The translations under genes and the position numbers were made by a program. A stretch of 64,000 nt of DNA from Pseudopedobacter alpinus (GTDB taxonomy: Bacteria > Bacteroidota > Bacteroidia > Sphingobacteriales > Sphingobacteriaceae), in NCBI RefSeq assembly GCF_042684645.1, contig NZ_JBHULV010000008.1, positions 372,001 to 436,000 of the forward strand. Direction: 5' to 3'. The notes beneath the pieces are model-generated. The model ran no database searches, was not told the DNA's origin, and was given only the letters and a program-made list of their open reading frames with translations. Numbering within the stretch: the first letter of the stretch is position 1; every line of letters begins with the position of its first letter. Below, in pieces: positions 1 to 7,917 of the stretch.

Positions 1-176
1 AAAACATGCACATCCAAAGGGTTTTTCCTACATTTTTGTTTTACTTTGTAAAGTGCATCAGCTCTTCTTGATGATACAATTAGCTTTGCACCTTGTTCAT
101 TTAATTGATAAACTAAAGCTTCGCCAATGCCAGATGAAGCACCAGTAATCCAAACAATTTTATTTTTGAAATTCAT
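1..176 (-). CDS. Short-chain dehydrogenase/reductase (SDR), N-terminal part only
   Basis: The reverse strand from 176 reads a protein beginning MNFKNKIVWITGASSGIGEA, which runs off the left edge of the window. TGASSGIG is the glycine-rich NAD(P)-binding motif of classical SDRs (TGxxxGxG), followed by the usual second strand with SSRR, which suggests NADP preference. Only the first ~58 residues are visible, so the substrate cannot be named and the catalytic YxxxK lies outside. Its ATG overlaps the last 17 bases of hemW, so the two are probably co-transcribed and translationally coupled. SDR membership is firm; anything more specific is not. Confidence 0.85.
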   Translation of the reverse strand, partial: MNFKNKIVWITGASSGIGEALVYQLNEQGAKLIVSSRRADALYKVKQKCRKNPLDVHV

Positions 177-1305
177 TTTCTGTTAAAAATAGTTCTGATG
201 CAATTAAATCTGCATACAATTTTCCTTCTTTGGTTAAAACTAACTTTTCATTATTTAACTGCAACCAATTTTTTGCTAAATATTCATCGGCAAAGGTCAA
301 TAATTTTGTGTTTATTTCGCACCCGAAATCGGTATTTACTTTAATCAAATCAATACCCCATTGTGTTCTAAGGCTGGTCATTATATATTCGTTAAACTTG
401 TTTTCTAAGGTCAAAACCTCTAAATCAAAAGGTATTTTACCTAATTCTAATTGGGCATTGTATTTAGCGTTATTGGTAATATTCCACTGCCTAGTTTCAC
501 CGTTAAAAGAATGTGCCGATGGACCAACACCCAAATAATTTACGCCACGCCAATAGTTGGTATTGTGTTTAGAATATTTATTAGGCTTAGCAAAATTAGA
601 AATCTCGTAATGTTCAAAACCTTCTTCTGTTAGTTTTTCAATTAAATACTGAAACTGAGCAGCACTTTGTACCTCATCCATAGGTTTTTGTTTTCCATTA
701 TTTATAAAACTAGCCAAAGCGGTTTTGGGCTCAACCGTCATCCCGTAAGAAGATAAATGTACAATATCAAAATCTACAGCTTTTTGAATATTGGTTTGCC
801 ATTTTAAATCACTGAGTAGGGGATAACCGTAAATTAAATCAATGGTAATATTTTCTAAACCAAAATCTTGAGCTCTTTTTATAGCACTTTCAGCTTCGTA
901 AGCTCGGTGGGCTCGGTTCATCCATTTTAAATCTTCATCATAAAAAGATTGTACACCAATGCTTAACCTATTTACAGCAGTATTTCTTACATCTTTAAGT
1001 TTTTCTATTCCTAAATCGTCTGGGTTTGCCTCCAAAGTAATTTCCGGATCATTTATAACCTCAAAATTTTCTTGAATAGTTTGAATTAATTTAGAAATCT
1101 CATCAGCACTTAGCAAAGAAGGCGTACCACCGCCAAAATAAATGGTTTCTACCTTTTGATTTTCTAAGTAAGTTTTTTGAAGCTTTATTTCTTTATGAAT
1201 TGCATGTAGCATTTCATCTTTATACTTAGCAGATGTACTAAAATGAAAGTCGCAATAATGGCAAGCCTGTTTGCAAAAAGGAATGTGAATATAAATACCT
1301 GCCAT
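160..1305 (-). CDS. hemW: Radical SAM heme chaperone HemW (coproporphyrinogen III oxidase-like)
   Basis: 381 residues, normal family length. The N-terminus carries the radical SAM cluster motif CKQACHYC (Cys11, Cys15, Cys18), then GGGTPS at 58-63, the glycine-rich S-adenosylmethionine-binding loop, and a C-terminal HemN-like region. HemW proteins bind heme and hand it to respiratory enzymes; they were long annotated as oxygen-independent coproporphyrinogen oxidase. In HemN the cluster motif is preceded by a longer N-terminal extension that is missing here, which favours HemW. The start is fixed by a TACTTTTG box at 1310-1317 that ends only four bases before the ATG, so the mRNA may be leaderless. 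The downstream SDR gene overlaps its 3' end. Confidence 0.9.
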   Translation of the reverse strand: MAGIYIHIPFCKQACHYCDFHFSTSAKYKDEMLHAIHKEIKLQKTYLENQKVETIYFGGGTPSLLSADEISKLIQTIQENFEVINDPEITLEANPDDLGIEKLKDVRNTAVNRLSIGVQSFYDEDLKWMNRAHRAYEAESAIKRAQDFGLENITIDLIYGYPLLSDLKWQTNIQKAVDFDIVHLSSYGMTVEPKTALASFINNGKQKPMDEVQSAAQFQYLIEKLTEEGFEHYEISNFAKPNKYSKHNTNYWRGVNYLGVGPSAHSFNGETRQWNITNNAKYNAQLELGKIPFDLEVLTLENKFNEYIMTSLRTQWGIDLIKVNTDFGCEINTKLLTFADEYLAKNWLQLNNEKLVLTKEGKLYADLIASELFLTENEFQK

Positions 1306-1309
1306 ATGG

Positions 1310-1317
1310 CAAAAGTA
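1310..1317 (-). promoter_or_regulatory. Candidate -7 promoter box of hemW
   Basis: On the minus strand this reads TACTTTTG, matching the Bacteroidota -7 consensus TAnnTTTG. It ends four bases before the hemW ATG, so transcription would start at or next to the start codon. No clear -33 TTG was seen at the expected distance. Confidence 0.45.
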
Positions 1318-1371
1318 AGTAAATGCTGATGGATATTGGGTTAAACTAACGTCAATTATAATAAAAGCGTT

Positions 1372-1506
1372 TCAAAACCAAAAAGGTAAATTCCTAAAAA
1401 TGGATACTTTTTGCTTTAGGTAATATTTTTTATAAAAAAAAGAAGAGAAAACAATGATGTTGTAAAGCAAAAATAAACCGGTGATGATGATGACTGAATT
1501 TTCCAT
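1372..1506 (-). CDS. Small single-span membrane peptide (44 aa) at the end of the peptide-export operon
   Basis: An open frame of 44 codons begins 44 bases downstream of the ABC exporter stop codon, on the same strand. It starts MENSVIIITGLFLLYNIIVF and continues SSFFYKKYYLKQK: one hydrophobic segment of about 18 residues (5-22) followed by an aromatic and lysine-rich stretch, as in a small inner-membrane protein with a cytoplasmic basic tail. I do not recognise a family. Its place as last gene of a bacteriocin-like operon would suit a small immunity or accessory peptide, but that is inference only. Against it: such short frames arise by chance in AT-rich DNA, and no ribosome-binding evidence is available. 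Confidence 0.4.
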   Translation of the reverse strand: MENSVIIITGLFLLYNIIVFSSFFYKKYYLKQKVSIFRNLPFWF

Positions 1507-1549
1507 GGGTTAAATTTTTTTATTAGTTAAAGATATAATTTTTTGATGA

Positions 1550-3709
1550 TTAAACAGCCATTTGCAAAGGAAATGCCTGTTTCCATAAATTAAAATAATA
1601 ATGTTCTTTATCTATTAATTCGTGGTGGACTCCTTCCTCAACAACTTTCCCTTGGTCTAAAACTATAATTTTATCGGCTTGGTAAATAGTACTTAAACGG
1701 TGCGCAATTACAATGATGGTTTTATCTGTTTCTTTTAAAAAATTAATGGTTTCTTGCACATAATGTTCTGCCTTGGCATCTAAAGACGAGGTAGCTTCAT
1801 CTAATATTAAAATCTCAGGCTTGCGGTATAAAGCTCTAGCAATAGCTATCCTTTGTTTTTGTCCGCCAGATAATGTTGCACCGTTTTCTCCTAAATAAGT
1901 TTGGAAACCCTTAGGTAAACTTTCTATAAAATCTAAAATACCTAGACGAGTGCATATAGTAATAATATGCTGCATATCCGGCTCATCATCACCAATGGCA
2001 ATATTATCAATTACATGGCCTGCAAACAAGTCAATAGTTTGTGGCACAACAGAAACTAAGCCTCTCAAAGAAGAATTTTTGATGTATTTAATATCGTAAT
2101 CACCAATGCTGATTTTACCTTTTTGTATAGGATAAATGTTTTGTAATAAAGCCATTAAAGTGCTTTTTCCAGATCCGCTCTCACCAACAATGGCAGTAAA
2201 CTTTCCTTTTTGGATACTCAAATTCAAATCATCAAAAACTTGCACCCTAGTTCCATACCTAAAAGATACATTTTGGAATTGGATAGTTCCAATTTGTGTT
2301 TCCGTAAGCTCAATTTGATTTTCTTGATTTTCTTGTTCTAAATCCATTATTTCAAACAGTCTGTCGGCTGCAATTACAGCATCTTGTACCGTTTTATTCA
2401 TACCTATCAATCCTGCAACAGGGCTTGTAAAATATCCTACCAAAGCATAAAAAGAAAGTAATTCGCCTGGTGTTATTTCATTATCTAAAACAAAACCAGC
2501 ACCAACCCACAGTAAAATAATAATTATGATTCTGGATATAAATTCTGACGATGTGCCAGAAAAAACCGCATTCATACTTGAGGTATAAATTGAATCTAAC
2601 AATTTTATAAAACGGGTCTCTGTTTTTTCATTAGCAAAGTCCTCTAAACCAAATCTTTTTATGGTACCCATGGCATTTAAGCTTTCTACCAATTGAGATT
2701 CTAACTCGGCGCTATCTTCCATTAATTTACGCTGTACTTTTTTATTAAGTTTATTAGTAACCCAATAAATAAAACCATACAACGGTATAACCACAATTAA
2801 TAACAAAGCTAGTTTCCAATAGTAGGTAAACATTAAAGCGAAAGAGAAAAACAGAATGAAAATATTAAGCAAAAAATTAATGCTAACATCATTTAAAAAA
2901 GCTCTAATCTTTACAGCATCATTAATTCTAGATATAATTTCACCCACTCGCATGGTATCAAAAAATTGTTGCGGTAATTTTAATAAATGCTTATAATATC
3001 CTAAAATAATGTTTGCATCTATCATTTGGCCAGTTTTGATAGTAAATATGGTTTTCATAGTACCTATAAATAGTTGTACAAAAAGCAAAACTATCATAAT
3101 AGTTCCCATCAGGTTTAATAGGTTCCTATTTCCGTCAACCAAAACAAAATCAACTATTTTTTGAACAAAAATAGAGGTGGATAAACCTAAAATAGTATAA
3201 ACTATTGCTCCAAAAATAGCTTGTATCAAAATGCTTTTATGAGGCTTTATTAAACTCCAAAATCTGGCATTAATTGAAACTTTCTCATTTCCCATTTTAA
3301 AACCATCATCTGGCATTAAAAGAATTAAAACACCCGTCCACTCTTTTTTAAACTCTTCATGGCTTTTTTTATGGATTTGCCCATCTCCTGGGTCCATAAT
3401 TTCAACAAAACTTTTTGTGATTTTATAAATCACCACATAATGTTGTAAAACCTCTTTAACTATAACATGAGCAATGGCAGGTAAAGGGATTTTAAACAAA
3501 CTCTCAAAAGGTCCTTTTACTCCCTTTGCATCAAAACCTATTTTTTGTGCAGCCTCAATCATTCCTAAAACATTAGTGCCTTTCTTATCGGTACCTGCCA
3601 TTTGGCGGATACGAGCTACAGGAAGGTTAAGTTTGTAATGCGATGCAATAGAAGCTAAACATGCTGCGCCACAATCTGTAATGTCTCTTTGTTTTATTTT
3701 GATGTTCAT
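1550..3709 (-). CDS. Peptidase-containing ABC exporter (C39 family) for double-glycine leader peptides
   Basis: 719 residues with the three-part layout of bacteriocin exporters. An N-terminal C39 cysteine peptidase (residues ~1-130) carries Q7, the catalytic Cys13 in DCGAAC, His90 in QHYVV and Asp106 in MDPGDG, so the catalytic triad looks intact. A six-helix ABC transmembrane domain follows (~160-440), then an ATPase domain with Walker A GESGSGKST (~505-513), signature LSGGQKQR (~613) and Walker B ILILDEATSSLD. Such proteins cut a leader after Gly-Gly and move the rest across the inner membrane. Three genes upstream on the same strand encode precursors ending in GG, and the adjacent gene is the HlyD partner. 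No TolC gene is in the window, so the outer-membrane exit must be encoded elsewhere. Function confident, substrate inferred from context. Confidence 0.93.
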   Translation of the reverse strand: MNIKIKQRDITDCGAACLASIASHYKLNLPVARIRQMAGTDKKGTNVLGMIEAAQKIGFDAKGVKGPFESLFKIPLPAIAHVIVKEVLQHYVVIYKITKSFVEIMDPGDGQIHKKSHEEFKKEWTGVLILLMPDDGFKMGNEKVSINARFWSLIKPHKSILIQAIFGAIVYTILGLSTSIFVQKIVDFVLVDGNRNLLNLMGTIMIVLLFVQLFIGTMKTIFTIKTGQMIDANIILGYYKHLLKLPQQFFDTMRVGEIISRINDAVKIRAFLNDVSINFLLNIFILFFSFALMFTYYWKLALLLIVVIPLYGFIYWVTNKLNKKVQRKLMEDSAELESQLVESLNAMGTIKRFGLEDFANEKTETRFIKLLDSIYTSSMNAVFSGTSSEFISRIIIIILLWVGAGFVLDNEITPGELLSFYALVGYFTSPVAGLIGMNKTVQDAVIAADRLFEIMDLEQENQENQIELTETQIGTIQFQNVSFRYGTRVQVFDDLNLSIQKGKFTAIVGESGSGKSTLMALLQNIYPIQKGKISIGDYDIKYIKNSSLRGLVSVVPQTIDLFAGHVIDNIAIGDDEPDMQHIITICTRLGILDFIESLPKGFQTYLGENGATLSGGQKQRIAIARALYRKPEILILDEATSSLDAKAEHYVQETINFLKETDKTIIVIAHRLSTIYQADKIIVLDQGKVVEEGVHHELIDKEHYYFNLWKQAFPLQMAV

Positions 3710-3793
3710 TCTGTTATATAAGGTATGAGGTTTAAGGTAGAGGGTTTAAGGTAAAATGAAATCGTAAGAATGAAAAGAGACCGAATGATGTGA
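3710..3793. repeat. Purine-rich spacer with short direct repeats
   Basis: The gap between the HlyD and exporter genes contains GGTTTAAGGTA twice, 15 bases apart, within a G/A/T-only stretch on the plus strand. It resembles the low-complexity spacers in the ATPase operon and upstream of lptB but lacks a matching pyrimidine arm. No gene is present. Confidence 0.35.
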
Positions 3794-4924
3794 TTATTTA
3801 GCTGCTAAGTTTGGATTTACCCAATCATCAACCTTATCAAATAATAATTGATACAAGGTTCTTTCTGTAACTATAAAACGGGCATTAAAGGTCATCCCTT
3901 TTTTTAGATAACCCTTGTAACCATTTTTTAATTGTAAAAAATCAGTATCTAAACTGCACTTTACTTTAAATACAGGTTGGTTATCTGCTATTAAAATATC
4001 ATCAGATATATCTAATACCTTACCTGTAACAAAGCCCCATTGGTTATAATTAAAAGCATCAATATTAAAGCGTACACTTTGCCCTTTATTAATTAGGCCA
4101 ATATCAGATGGTTTAATGTAACAGTAAGCTGTGAGTTTAGTGTCGGGCGAGATTTCTCCAATTTTTTGATTGGCAAATACATAAGTGCCATTTTGTAAGC
4201 CAGTTATATTTTGTAGTGTTCCTTTAACAGGTGCTTTTAAAACATAAAGCTTTTTTTGTTCTCCAATTTGCAAGGTTTTGGCCGAAAGTTGCCTTAACTC
4301 ATCTTTATATTGGTTTAAATCTGTTTGCCACTGGCTGTTGTACTTTTTAGTTAACAGCAAACAATTGTTGAGGGCTTGGTTATAATCAAATTTGTGTTTT
4401 TCATATTCTGCGCTGGTTAAAACGCCTCCTTTATATAATTTCTCATACCTTGCAAAAATGTTTAATGCTTGTTCTTTTTGCAATAAGGCATTGCTCATTT
4501 CTTGCTCATAAGCTTGCCATACCGCTTGATATTGACTTGTTTTTAAATTAGATATAGCAATTTGATTGTTTTTAGAGTGAATGATTAAAACATTTAAATC
4601 CTGCAAGCTGTTTTTTAGCAAGTTTACCCTTTCACTCACTATATTGTTTTCTTGTTCTGGTAAGCTAGCATCAATCACTAATAAAGTATCATCAACTATT
4701 GTTTTTTGATTATCTGTTAATTTAACTCTTTTAATAACCCCATTTACTGGGATGGTTAAGTTTGTTTTTTCTAAAGCAGATTGGAATAATCCTTGTGATT
4801 TTATGGCAATTGTGGTTTTGAGGTAGGGTAGAGAAACTAAAATTAGAATAATTCCTATTAGAAATGTAAAATATATTAAAGAGCTAGTTTTTGAAAGAGA
4901 ATAGCGATAAGTAAGACTGTTCAT
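3794..4924 (-). CDS. HlyD-family membrane fusion protein of the peptide exporter
   Basis: 376 residues. One N-terminal transmembrane helix (about 16-34) precedes a biotinyl-lipoyl-like half-motif (IPVNGVIKRVKLTDNQ), a long alpha-helical hairpin (about 95-215) and the returning barrel half beginning VLKAPVKGTLQNI, the usual HlyD order. The protein should span the periplasm and link the ABC exporter to an outer-membrane channel. It lies directly upstream of the exporter gene, with which it must work. A truncated and diverged paralogue of its first ~150 residues is present at 7416-7916. The start MNSLTYRY fits a short cytoplasmic tail before the helix. Confidence 0.9.
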   Translation of the reverse strand: MNSLTYRYSLSKTSSLIYFTFLIGIILILVSLPYLKTTIAIKSQGLFQSALEKTNLTIPVNGVIKRVKLTDNQKTIVDDTLLVIDASLPEQENNIVSERVNLLKNSLQDLNVLIIHSKNNQIAISNLKTSQYQAVWQAYEQEMSNALLQKEQALNIFARYEKLYKGGVLTSAEYEKHKFDYNQALNNCLLLTKKYNSQWQTDLNQYKDELRQLSAKTLQIGEQKKLYVLKAPVKGTLQNITGLQNGTYVFANQKIGEISPDTKLTAYCYIKPSDIGLINKGQSVRFNIDAFNYNQWGFVTGKVLDISDDILIADNQPVFKVKCSLDTDFLQLKNGYKGYLKKGMTFNARFIVTERTLYQLLFDKVDDWVNPNLAAK

Positions 4925-4948
4925 TTGTATTAAATCCCTTTTAGATAA

Positions 4949-6121
4949 TTAATCTTTTAAGAAATTATTTATTAGTTTGCTATTTGGATTAATATTTAAA
5001 TATTCCCAAAAATTATAAGTAAACTTATTTCCATTTTGATATAAATATTTCTTTTTAAATAATTCGATTGGTTTAACAATGCCTTCATTTTTAAAATCTA
5101 CTGTAATAAATTCGCTTTTAACTTCATTGGTTTGACTAATTTTTTTAAAGTTTGTGGAAAAATTAATGCGTTTATAAACATATATTGGAAAATAGTTTTC
5201 ATTTTCTAAATTGTATTTAACTATCGTTGTAATATCTGTAATACTCACACTCATACCAAGGATTGTAACATTTTTTAATACTTTAAAATTAGGTGTAGGC
5301 GAAAATTTATATTCTATAGATAAAATAAAATTTGTCATTTTATCTATCTCTATAACCCCTTGGTATAGAGGGGTGTTTGTATTTGGTTTGGGTTTAAATT
5401 TTATAACATAAATTGTTCCTTCGTTCACTTCCTGAATTTGATAATCATAGTATTTGAAATTATTACTGTCTAATATCGACGCACTAATCGGCTCTATAAA
5501 TTCTGCTAATTTTGAAACTGGTATTTTACTTTCTAATCCATCAAATCTATCATCATCATCCAAATTAATTTCTTTTAATCTACTTTGGTTGATTTTAGTT
5601 AATACTTCAACTTTTGTTTTTTTGTCCCGTTGCAAATAATAACTTATTAGTCCGTCAGCGTATTTAGATATTGAAGTATCTGTTTTTACAACTTCTCTGT
5701 AGTAGCCATTTAATAATATTGGTGATTGAAATTTAAAAGATGATACTTTTGTAGCGTTATTTAATAACGAAACTACATTAATAGGCTGTACAGACACTTC
5801 AGATAAATTTATTGGCGTCTCTAACAAATAAAATTTATTGGTTCGATTTTTTAGCATCTCAGCAATTGTAAATTTCTTTGTGGAATAACCCAAACTAGAA
5901 ACAGTGATAGTATCATCTAAATTCAAATCCACGATATTAAAACTGAAGAAACCGTCTTCGTTTGAGATACTTTGTATATTAATTTTGGAAAGTCGAATTA
6001 AACTAAATGGTATAGCATTAAATGATTTCTGATCTAATACTTGCCCGATTAATGTTGATTGTGAGAATAAATTGAGATTAAAAAAAATAATGCAAATAAA
6101 AATTATTGTTAGTTCTTTCAT
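4949..6121 (-). CDS. Exported protein with carboxypeptidase-regulatory-like domain
   Basis: 390 residues. A signal peptide (MKELTIIFICIIFFNLNLFS) is followed by a beta-sandwich of the CarboxypepD_reg type (about 24-95; IGQVLDQKSFNAIPFSLI, NEDGFFSF, VSSLGYSTKKF), the module found at the N-terminus of SusC-like receptors and of many Bacteroidota envelope proteins. The remainder, with GYYREVV and long beta-like strands, resembles the DUF5686-type proteins that carry this module. Periplasmic or outer-membrane location is expected. It starts three bases from the stop of the preceding beta-barrel gene and precedes the HlyD gene, so it is in the peptide-export operon. Its role there is unknown; help at the outer membrane or self-protection are possibilities. 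Confidence 0.7.
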   Translation of the reverse strand: MKELTIIFICIIFFNLNLFSQSTLIGQVLDQKSFNAIPFSLIRLSKINIQSISNEDGFFSFNIVDLNLDDTITVSSLGYSTKKFTIAEMLKNRTNKFYLLETPINLSEVSVQPINVVSLLNNATKVSSFKFQSPILLNGYYREVVKTDTSISKYADGLISYYLQRDKKTKVEVLTKINQSRLKEINLDDDDRFDGLESKIPVSKLAEFIEPISASILDSNNFKYYDYQIQEVNEGTIYVIKFKPKPNTNTPLYQGVIEIDKMTNFILSIEYKFSPTPNFKVLKNVTILGMSVSITDITTIVKYNLENENYFPIYVYKRINFSTNFKKISQTNEVKSEFITVDFKNEGIVKPIELFKKKYLYQNGNKFTYNFWEYLNINPNSKLINNFLKD

Positions 6122-6124
6122 ATA

Positions 6125-6694
6125 TCAAAAAACGACTAAGGTTAAATTATATGTAGACTTATAAGCATTTGATTGTTTAAAAAAATTGCTAATAGTTCTT
6201 TCATAGGATATCTGTGGTTTTATTGTAATGTTCTTTATTGGTATTGCGTAATTCACAACTAAAATTATTGATGAATTAATGGGTTTGAATCTATCGTTTA
6301 ATATTGGTAATAAACTAAAATTATCTGAACTAATAGAAATTTCAGGACCCAGCCCCACTCCTACGGGTAATTTATTGAAAGGAATATATTCAAATATTAT
6401 TGGAATCGATACCTTTTTATATTTGATATTTATTTCGTTATTTTTACCCTTGAAGAGATAGTTGTTGAAACTAAAATTAATGCCACTAGCAACTAATATT
6501 TTTTTTTCAAATTGTTTGTGAAAATAAAAAATCATATCAAATCCATTTTTATAAGAATTTTTAATTAAAACATCGTCTACATTAATTTTAGAGGTATTTA
6601 ATCCAAACCCGAAACCAAAATGTGAAGTATATTTAGTTTGGGTAAAAGAATTATTAAAAAAAAATAGGAAAAAAATTGCAAAAATAATTTTCAT
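6125..6694 (-). CDS. Small outer-membrane beta-barrel protein (porin/PorT-like fold)
   Basis: 189 residues with a signal peptide (MKIIFAIFFLFFFNNSFTQ) and alternating amphipathic strands such as FGFGFGLNTSKI, GVGLGPEISISS and ISYERTISNFF, ending in a C-terminal phenylalanine as many outer-membrane barrels do. Length and pattern fit the eight-stranded OMP_b-brl type common in Bacteroidota. It is the first gene after precursor peptide A and is separated from it by a hairpin at 6717-6749. Linkage to a peptide exporter is unusual and could mean an outer-membrane protection or receptor role, which is inference. No family-specific motif was recognised. Confidence 0.65.
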   Translation of the reverse strand: MKIIFAIFFLFFFNNSFTQTKYTSHFGFGFGLNTSKINVDDVLIKNSYKNGFDMIFYFHKQFEKKILVASGINFSFNNYLFKGKNNEINIKYKKVSIPIIFEYIPFNKLPVGVGLGPEISISSDNFSLLPILNDRFKPINSSIILVVNYAIPIKNITIKPQISYERTISNFFKQSNAYKSTYNLTLVVF

Positions 6695-6716
6695 TTACAT
6701 AACGGTTATAAATAAC

Positions 6717-6749
6717 AATTCTTTCCAGATTTTAAACCTGAAAAGAATT
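6717..6749 (-). terminator. Hairpin after precursor peptide A (attenuator-like)
   Basis: AATTCTTT (6717-6724) pairs with AAAGAATT (6742-6749), extended by CAG/CTG inside after one mismatch. It lies five bases past the precursor stop codon. The minus-strand continuation is T-poor, so it may be a leaky terminator or an mRNA stabiliser that favours the precursor over the downstream genes. Confidence 0.4.
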
Positions 6750-6754
6750 AAATT

Positions 6755-6937
6755 TTAGGCTAAGTATTCAGTCTGTTCAACTTCTTCGGTTTGGTTATCA
6801 GCTAAAATTAATGAACCAACAAGTGCAATTCCCCACAGAGCCCATGCCCACCAAGGCAACCTACCACCATCAACTGCTAACATTTCATCTTGCTTCATTT
6901 CCACCAAACCCAAACCCTCTAATTCTAAATTTTTCAT
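6755..6937 (-). CDS. Double-glycine leader peptide precursor A (bacteriocin-like)
   Basis: 60 residues if started at the ATG at 6937 (a longer in-frame extension to 6985 exists, but the leader similarity to precursor C begins exactly here). The leader MKNLELEGLGLVEMKQDEML plus AVDGG (25 residues) has the spaced hydrophobic and acidic positions and terminal Gly-Gly of class II bacteriocin leaders. The 35-residue core begins RLPWWAWALWGIALVGSLIL, a tryptophan-rich hydrophobic segment, and ends with an acidic tail. Export and cutting by the C39 exporter at 1550-3709 is the obvious inference. The gene is divergent from the XRE regulator. Activity (toxin, signal or other) cannot be read from the sequence. 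Confidence 0.75.
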   Translation of the reverse strand: MKNLELEGLGLVEMKQDEMLAVDGGRLPWWAWALWGIALVGSLILADNQTEEVEQTEYLA

Positions 6938-7002
6938 TTCAATAAATTTAAGATTTTTAAATTCTTTCTTTTGCCACCTTGGCAAGGCAAAGTATTTTCC
7001 CT

Positions 7003-7074
7003 TTTATGTTCGCGAAACATAAATACAAGGTAAAAGCAAATTAATTAACAATTGGCAACCTAAGCTTGCCAATT
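7003..7074. promoter_or_regulatory. Divergent control region with two palindromes (copy 1)
   Basis: Two inverted repeats sit between precursor A and the regulator gene: TTTATGTT-5-AACATAAA at ~7003-7023, and AATTGGCAA (7050-7058)-7-TTGCCAATT (7066-7074). The second overlaps a TTG that lies 22 bases upstream of TATTTTCG (7091-7098), a near match to the -7 consensus for the regulator gene. Both are kept in copy 2 (the first with one mismatch). They are good candidates for operators of the XRE protein; this is inference. Confidence 0.45.
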
Positions 7075-7119
7075 TTCATCAAACAATATGTATTTTCGTC
7101 TATCTAAAAACATTAAACT

Positions 7120-7371
7120 ATGAATAGCTCAAAATCTAACCTTTTAATGGGAGAAACATTGAGGAAATTGCGTGTTAATAAAAAACAAAGTCAAGAATTT
7201 GTAGCAGATTGCTTAAATATTAGCAGAACGGCCTATAAAGATTGGGAAAATGGTAAAATTGACTTTTCATTTTCTAAATTAGAGCGTATTAGTGAGTTTT
7301 TTGAGGTTCCATTAGCAGATTTGTTAGATAAAGTTACCCCCCCTCCCCTCAAAAATGTTGAAGCAAGTTGA
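7120..7371 (+). CDS. XRE-family helix-turn-helix regulator
   Basis: 83 residues, essentially one Cro/C1-type DNA-binding domain: GETLRKLRVNKKQSQEFVAD, ISRTAYKDWENGK and LERISEFFEVPLADLL are the helix-turn-helix and the following helices. It has no sensor domain. The gene is divergent from precursor A across a palindrome-rich control region, and convergent with the truncated HlyD frame whose stop lies 45 bases further on. It probably controls the peptide operon and itself. A second copy at 9276-9511 is broken by a one-base deletion, so this is the only intact copy in the window. Confidence 0.85.
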   Translation: MNSSKSNLLMGETLRKLRVNKKQSQEFVADCLNISRTAYKDWENGKIDFSFSKLERISEFFEVPLADLLDKVTPPPLKNVEAS

Positions 7372-7415
7372 ATAGATTAATGAATAGATTGAACCAGCAC
7401 ATTAATCTTAATTAA

Positions 7416-7916
7416 TCAACCAACAGCAGATTTCACAAAATAATCCTTTATTTTGTATATGCTTCGGTTTTGCTGTTTAGCTAAAAGGGCATTACTTGCC
7501 TCTTGTTGGTATTGCTGCCAAGATGCAGTATATTGGTTGGTTGTTAAATTAAGGGTAGCATGGTTTTGCTTTAAAAGCTGATACGTATCTGCCAAGTTTT
7601 GGTTTAATAAGTTTACCCTTTCTGTAATATTGCTATTTTCTTGTTCTGGTAAATTGGCATCTATAACCAATAAAGTATATTTTGCAGTAATATTTGCATT
7701 GTCTTTTAAATTGATTTGTTTGATTATGCCGTTTACTGGGATGTTTAAATCTGCTTTTTCTGTTGAGGATTGTAGTAAACCTTGTGATTTGATGGAAATT
7801 GTGGTTTTTAGATAGGGCAGACTAATGAATCCTAATATTAAACTAACTAAAATGATGATGTAAATAAACTGACCTTGCTTACTAAAATTTGATTTTAAAA
7901 CAATAGAATTATTCAC
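7416..7916 (-). CDS. Truncated HlyD-like protein with chimeric tail (probably non-functional)
   Basis: 166 residues. Residues 1-150 align clearly with the N-terminal half of the HlyD protein at 3794-4924 (shared LPYLKTT, IKSQGL, NIPVNG and IDANLPEQEN-type stretches), with its transmembrane helix at ~17-34. The similarity stops in the coiled-coil after NALLAKQQ. The last ~16 codons (RSIYKIKDYFVKSAVG) come from the direct repeat and correspond to non-coding sequence just upstream of 9608. The second lipoyl half and the barrel are missing, so it cannot form a normal adaptor. It starts one base from the end of the CPBP gene. Best read as the remnant of a second exporter operon cut by a recombination junction near 7466. 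Confidence 0.75.
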   Translation of the reverse strand: MNNSIVLKSNFSKQGQFIYIIILVSLILGFISLPYLKTTISIKSQGLLQSSTEKADLNIPVNGIIKQINLKDNANITAKYTLLVIDANLPEQENSNITERVNLLNQNLADTYQLLKQNHATLNLTTNQYTASWQQYQQEASNALLAKQQNRSIYKIKDYFVKSAVG

Positions 7917-7917
7917 T

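Larger units (their letters stand above)
6885..7470. repeat. Direct repeat, copy 1 (leader, control region, XRE gene, junction)
   Basis: This ~585-bp segment recurs at 9040-9619 with an offset of about 2.15 kb. It holds the leader-coding end of a precursor gene, the divergent control region, the regulator gene and the spacer after it. The control region and regulator are nearly identical between copies, apart from scattered substitutions and small indels. The right end falls inside the truncated HlyD reading frame. Confidence 0.85.
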
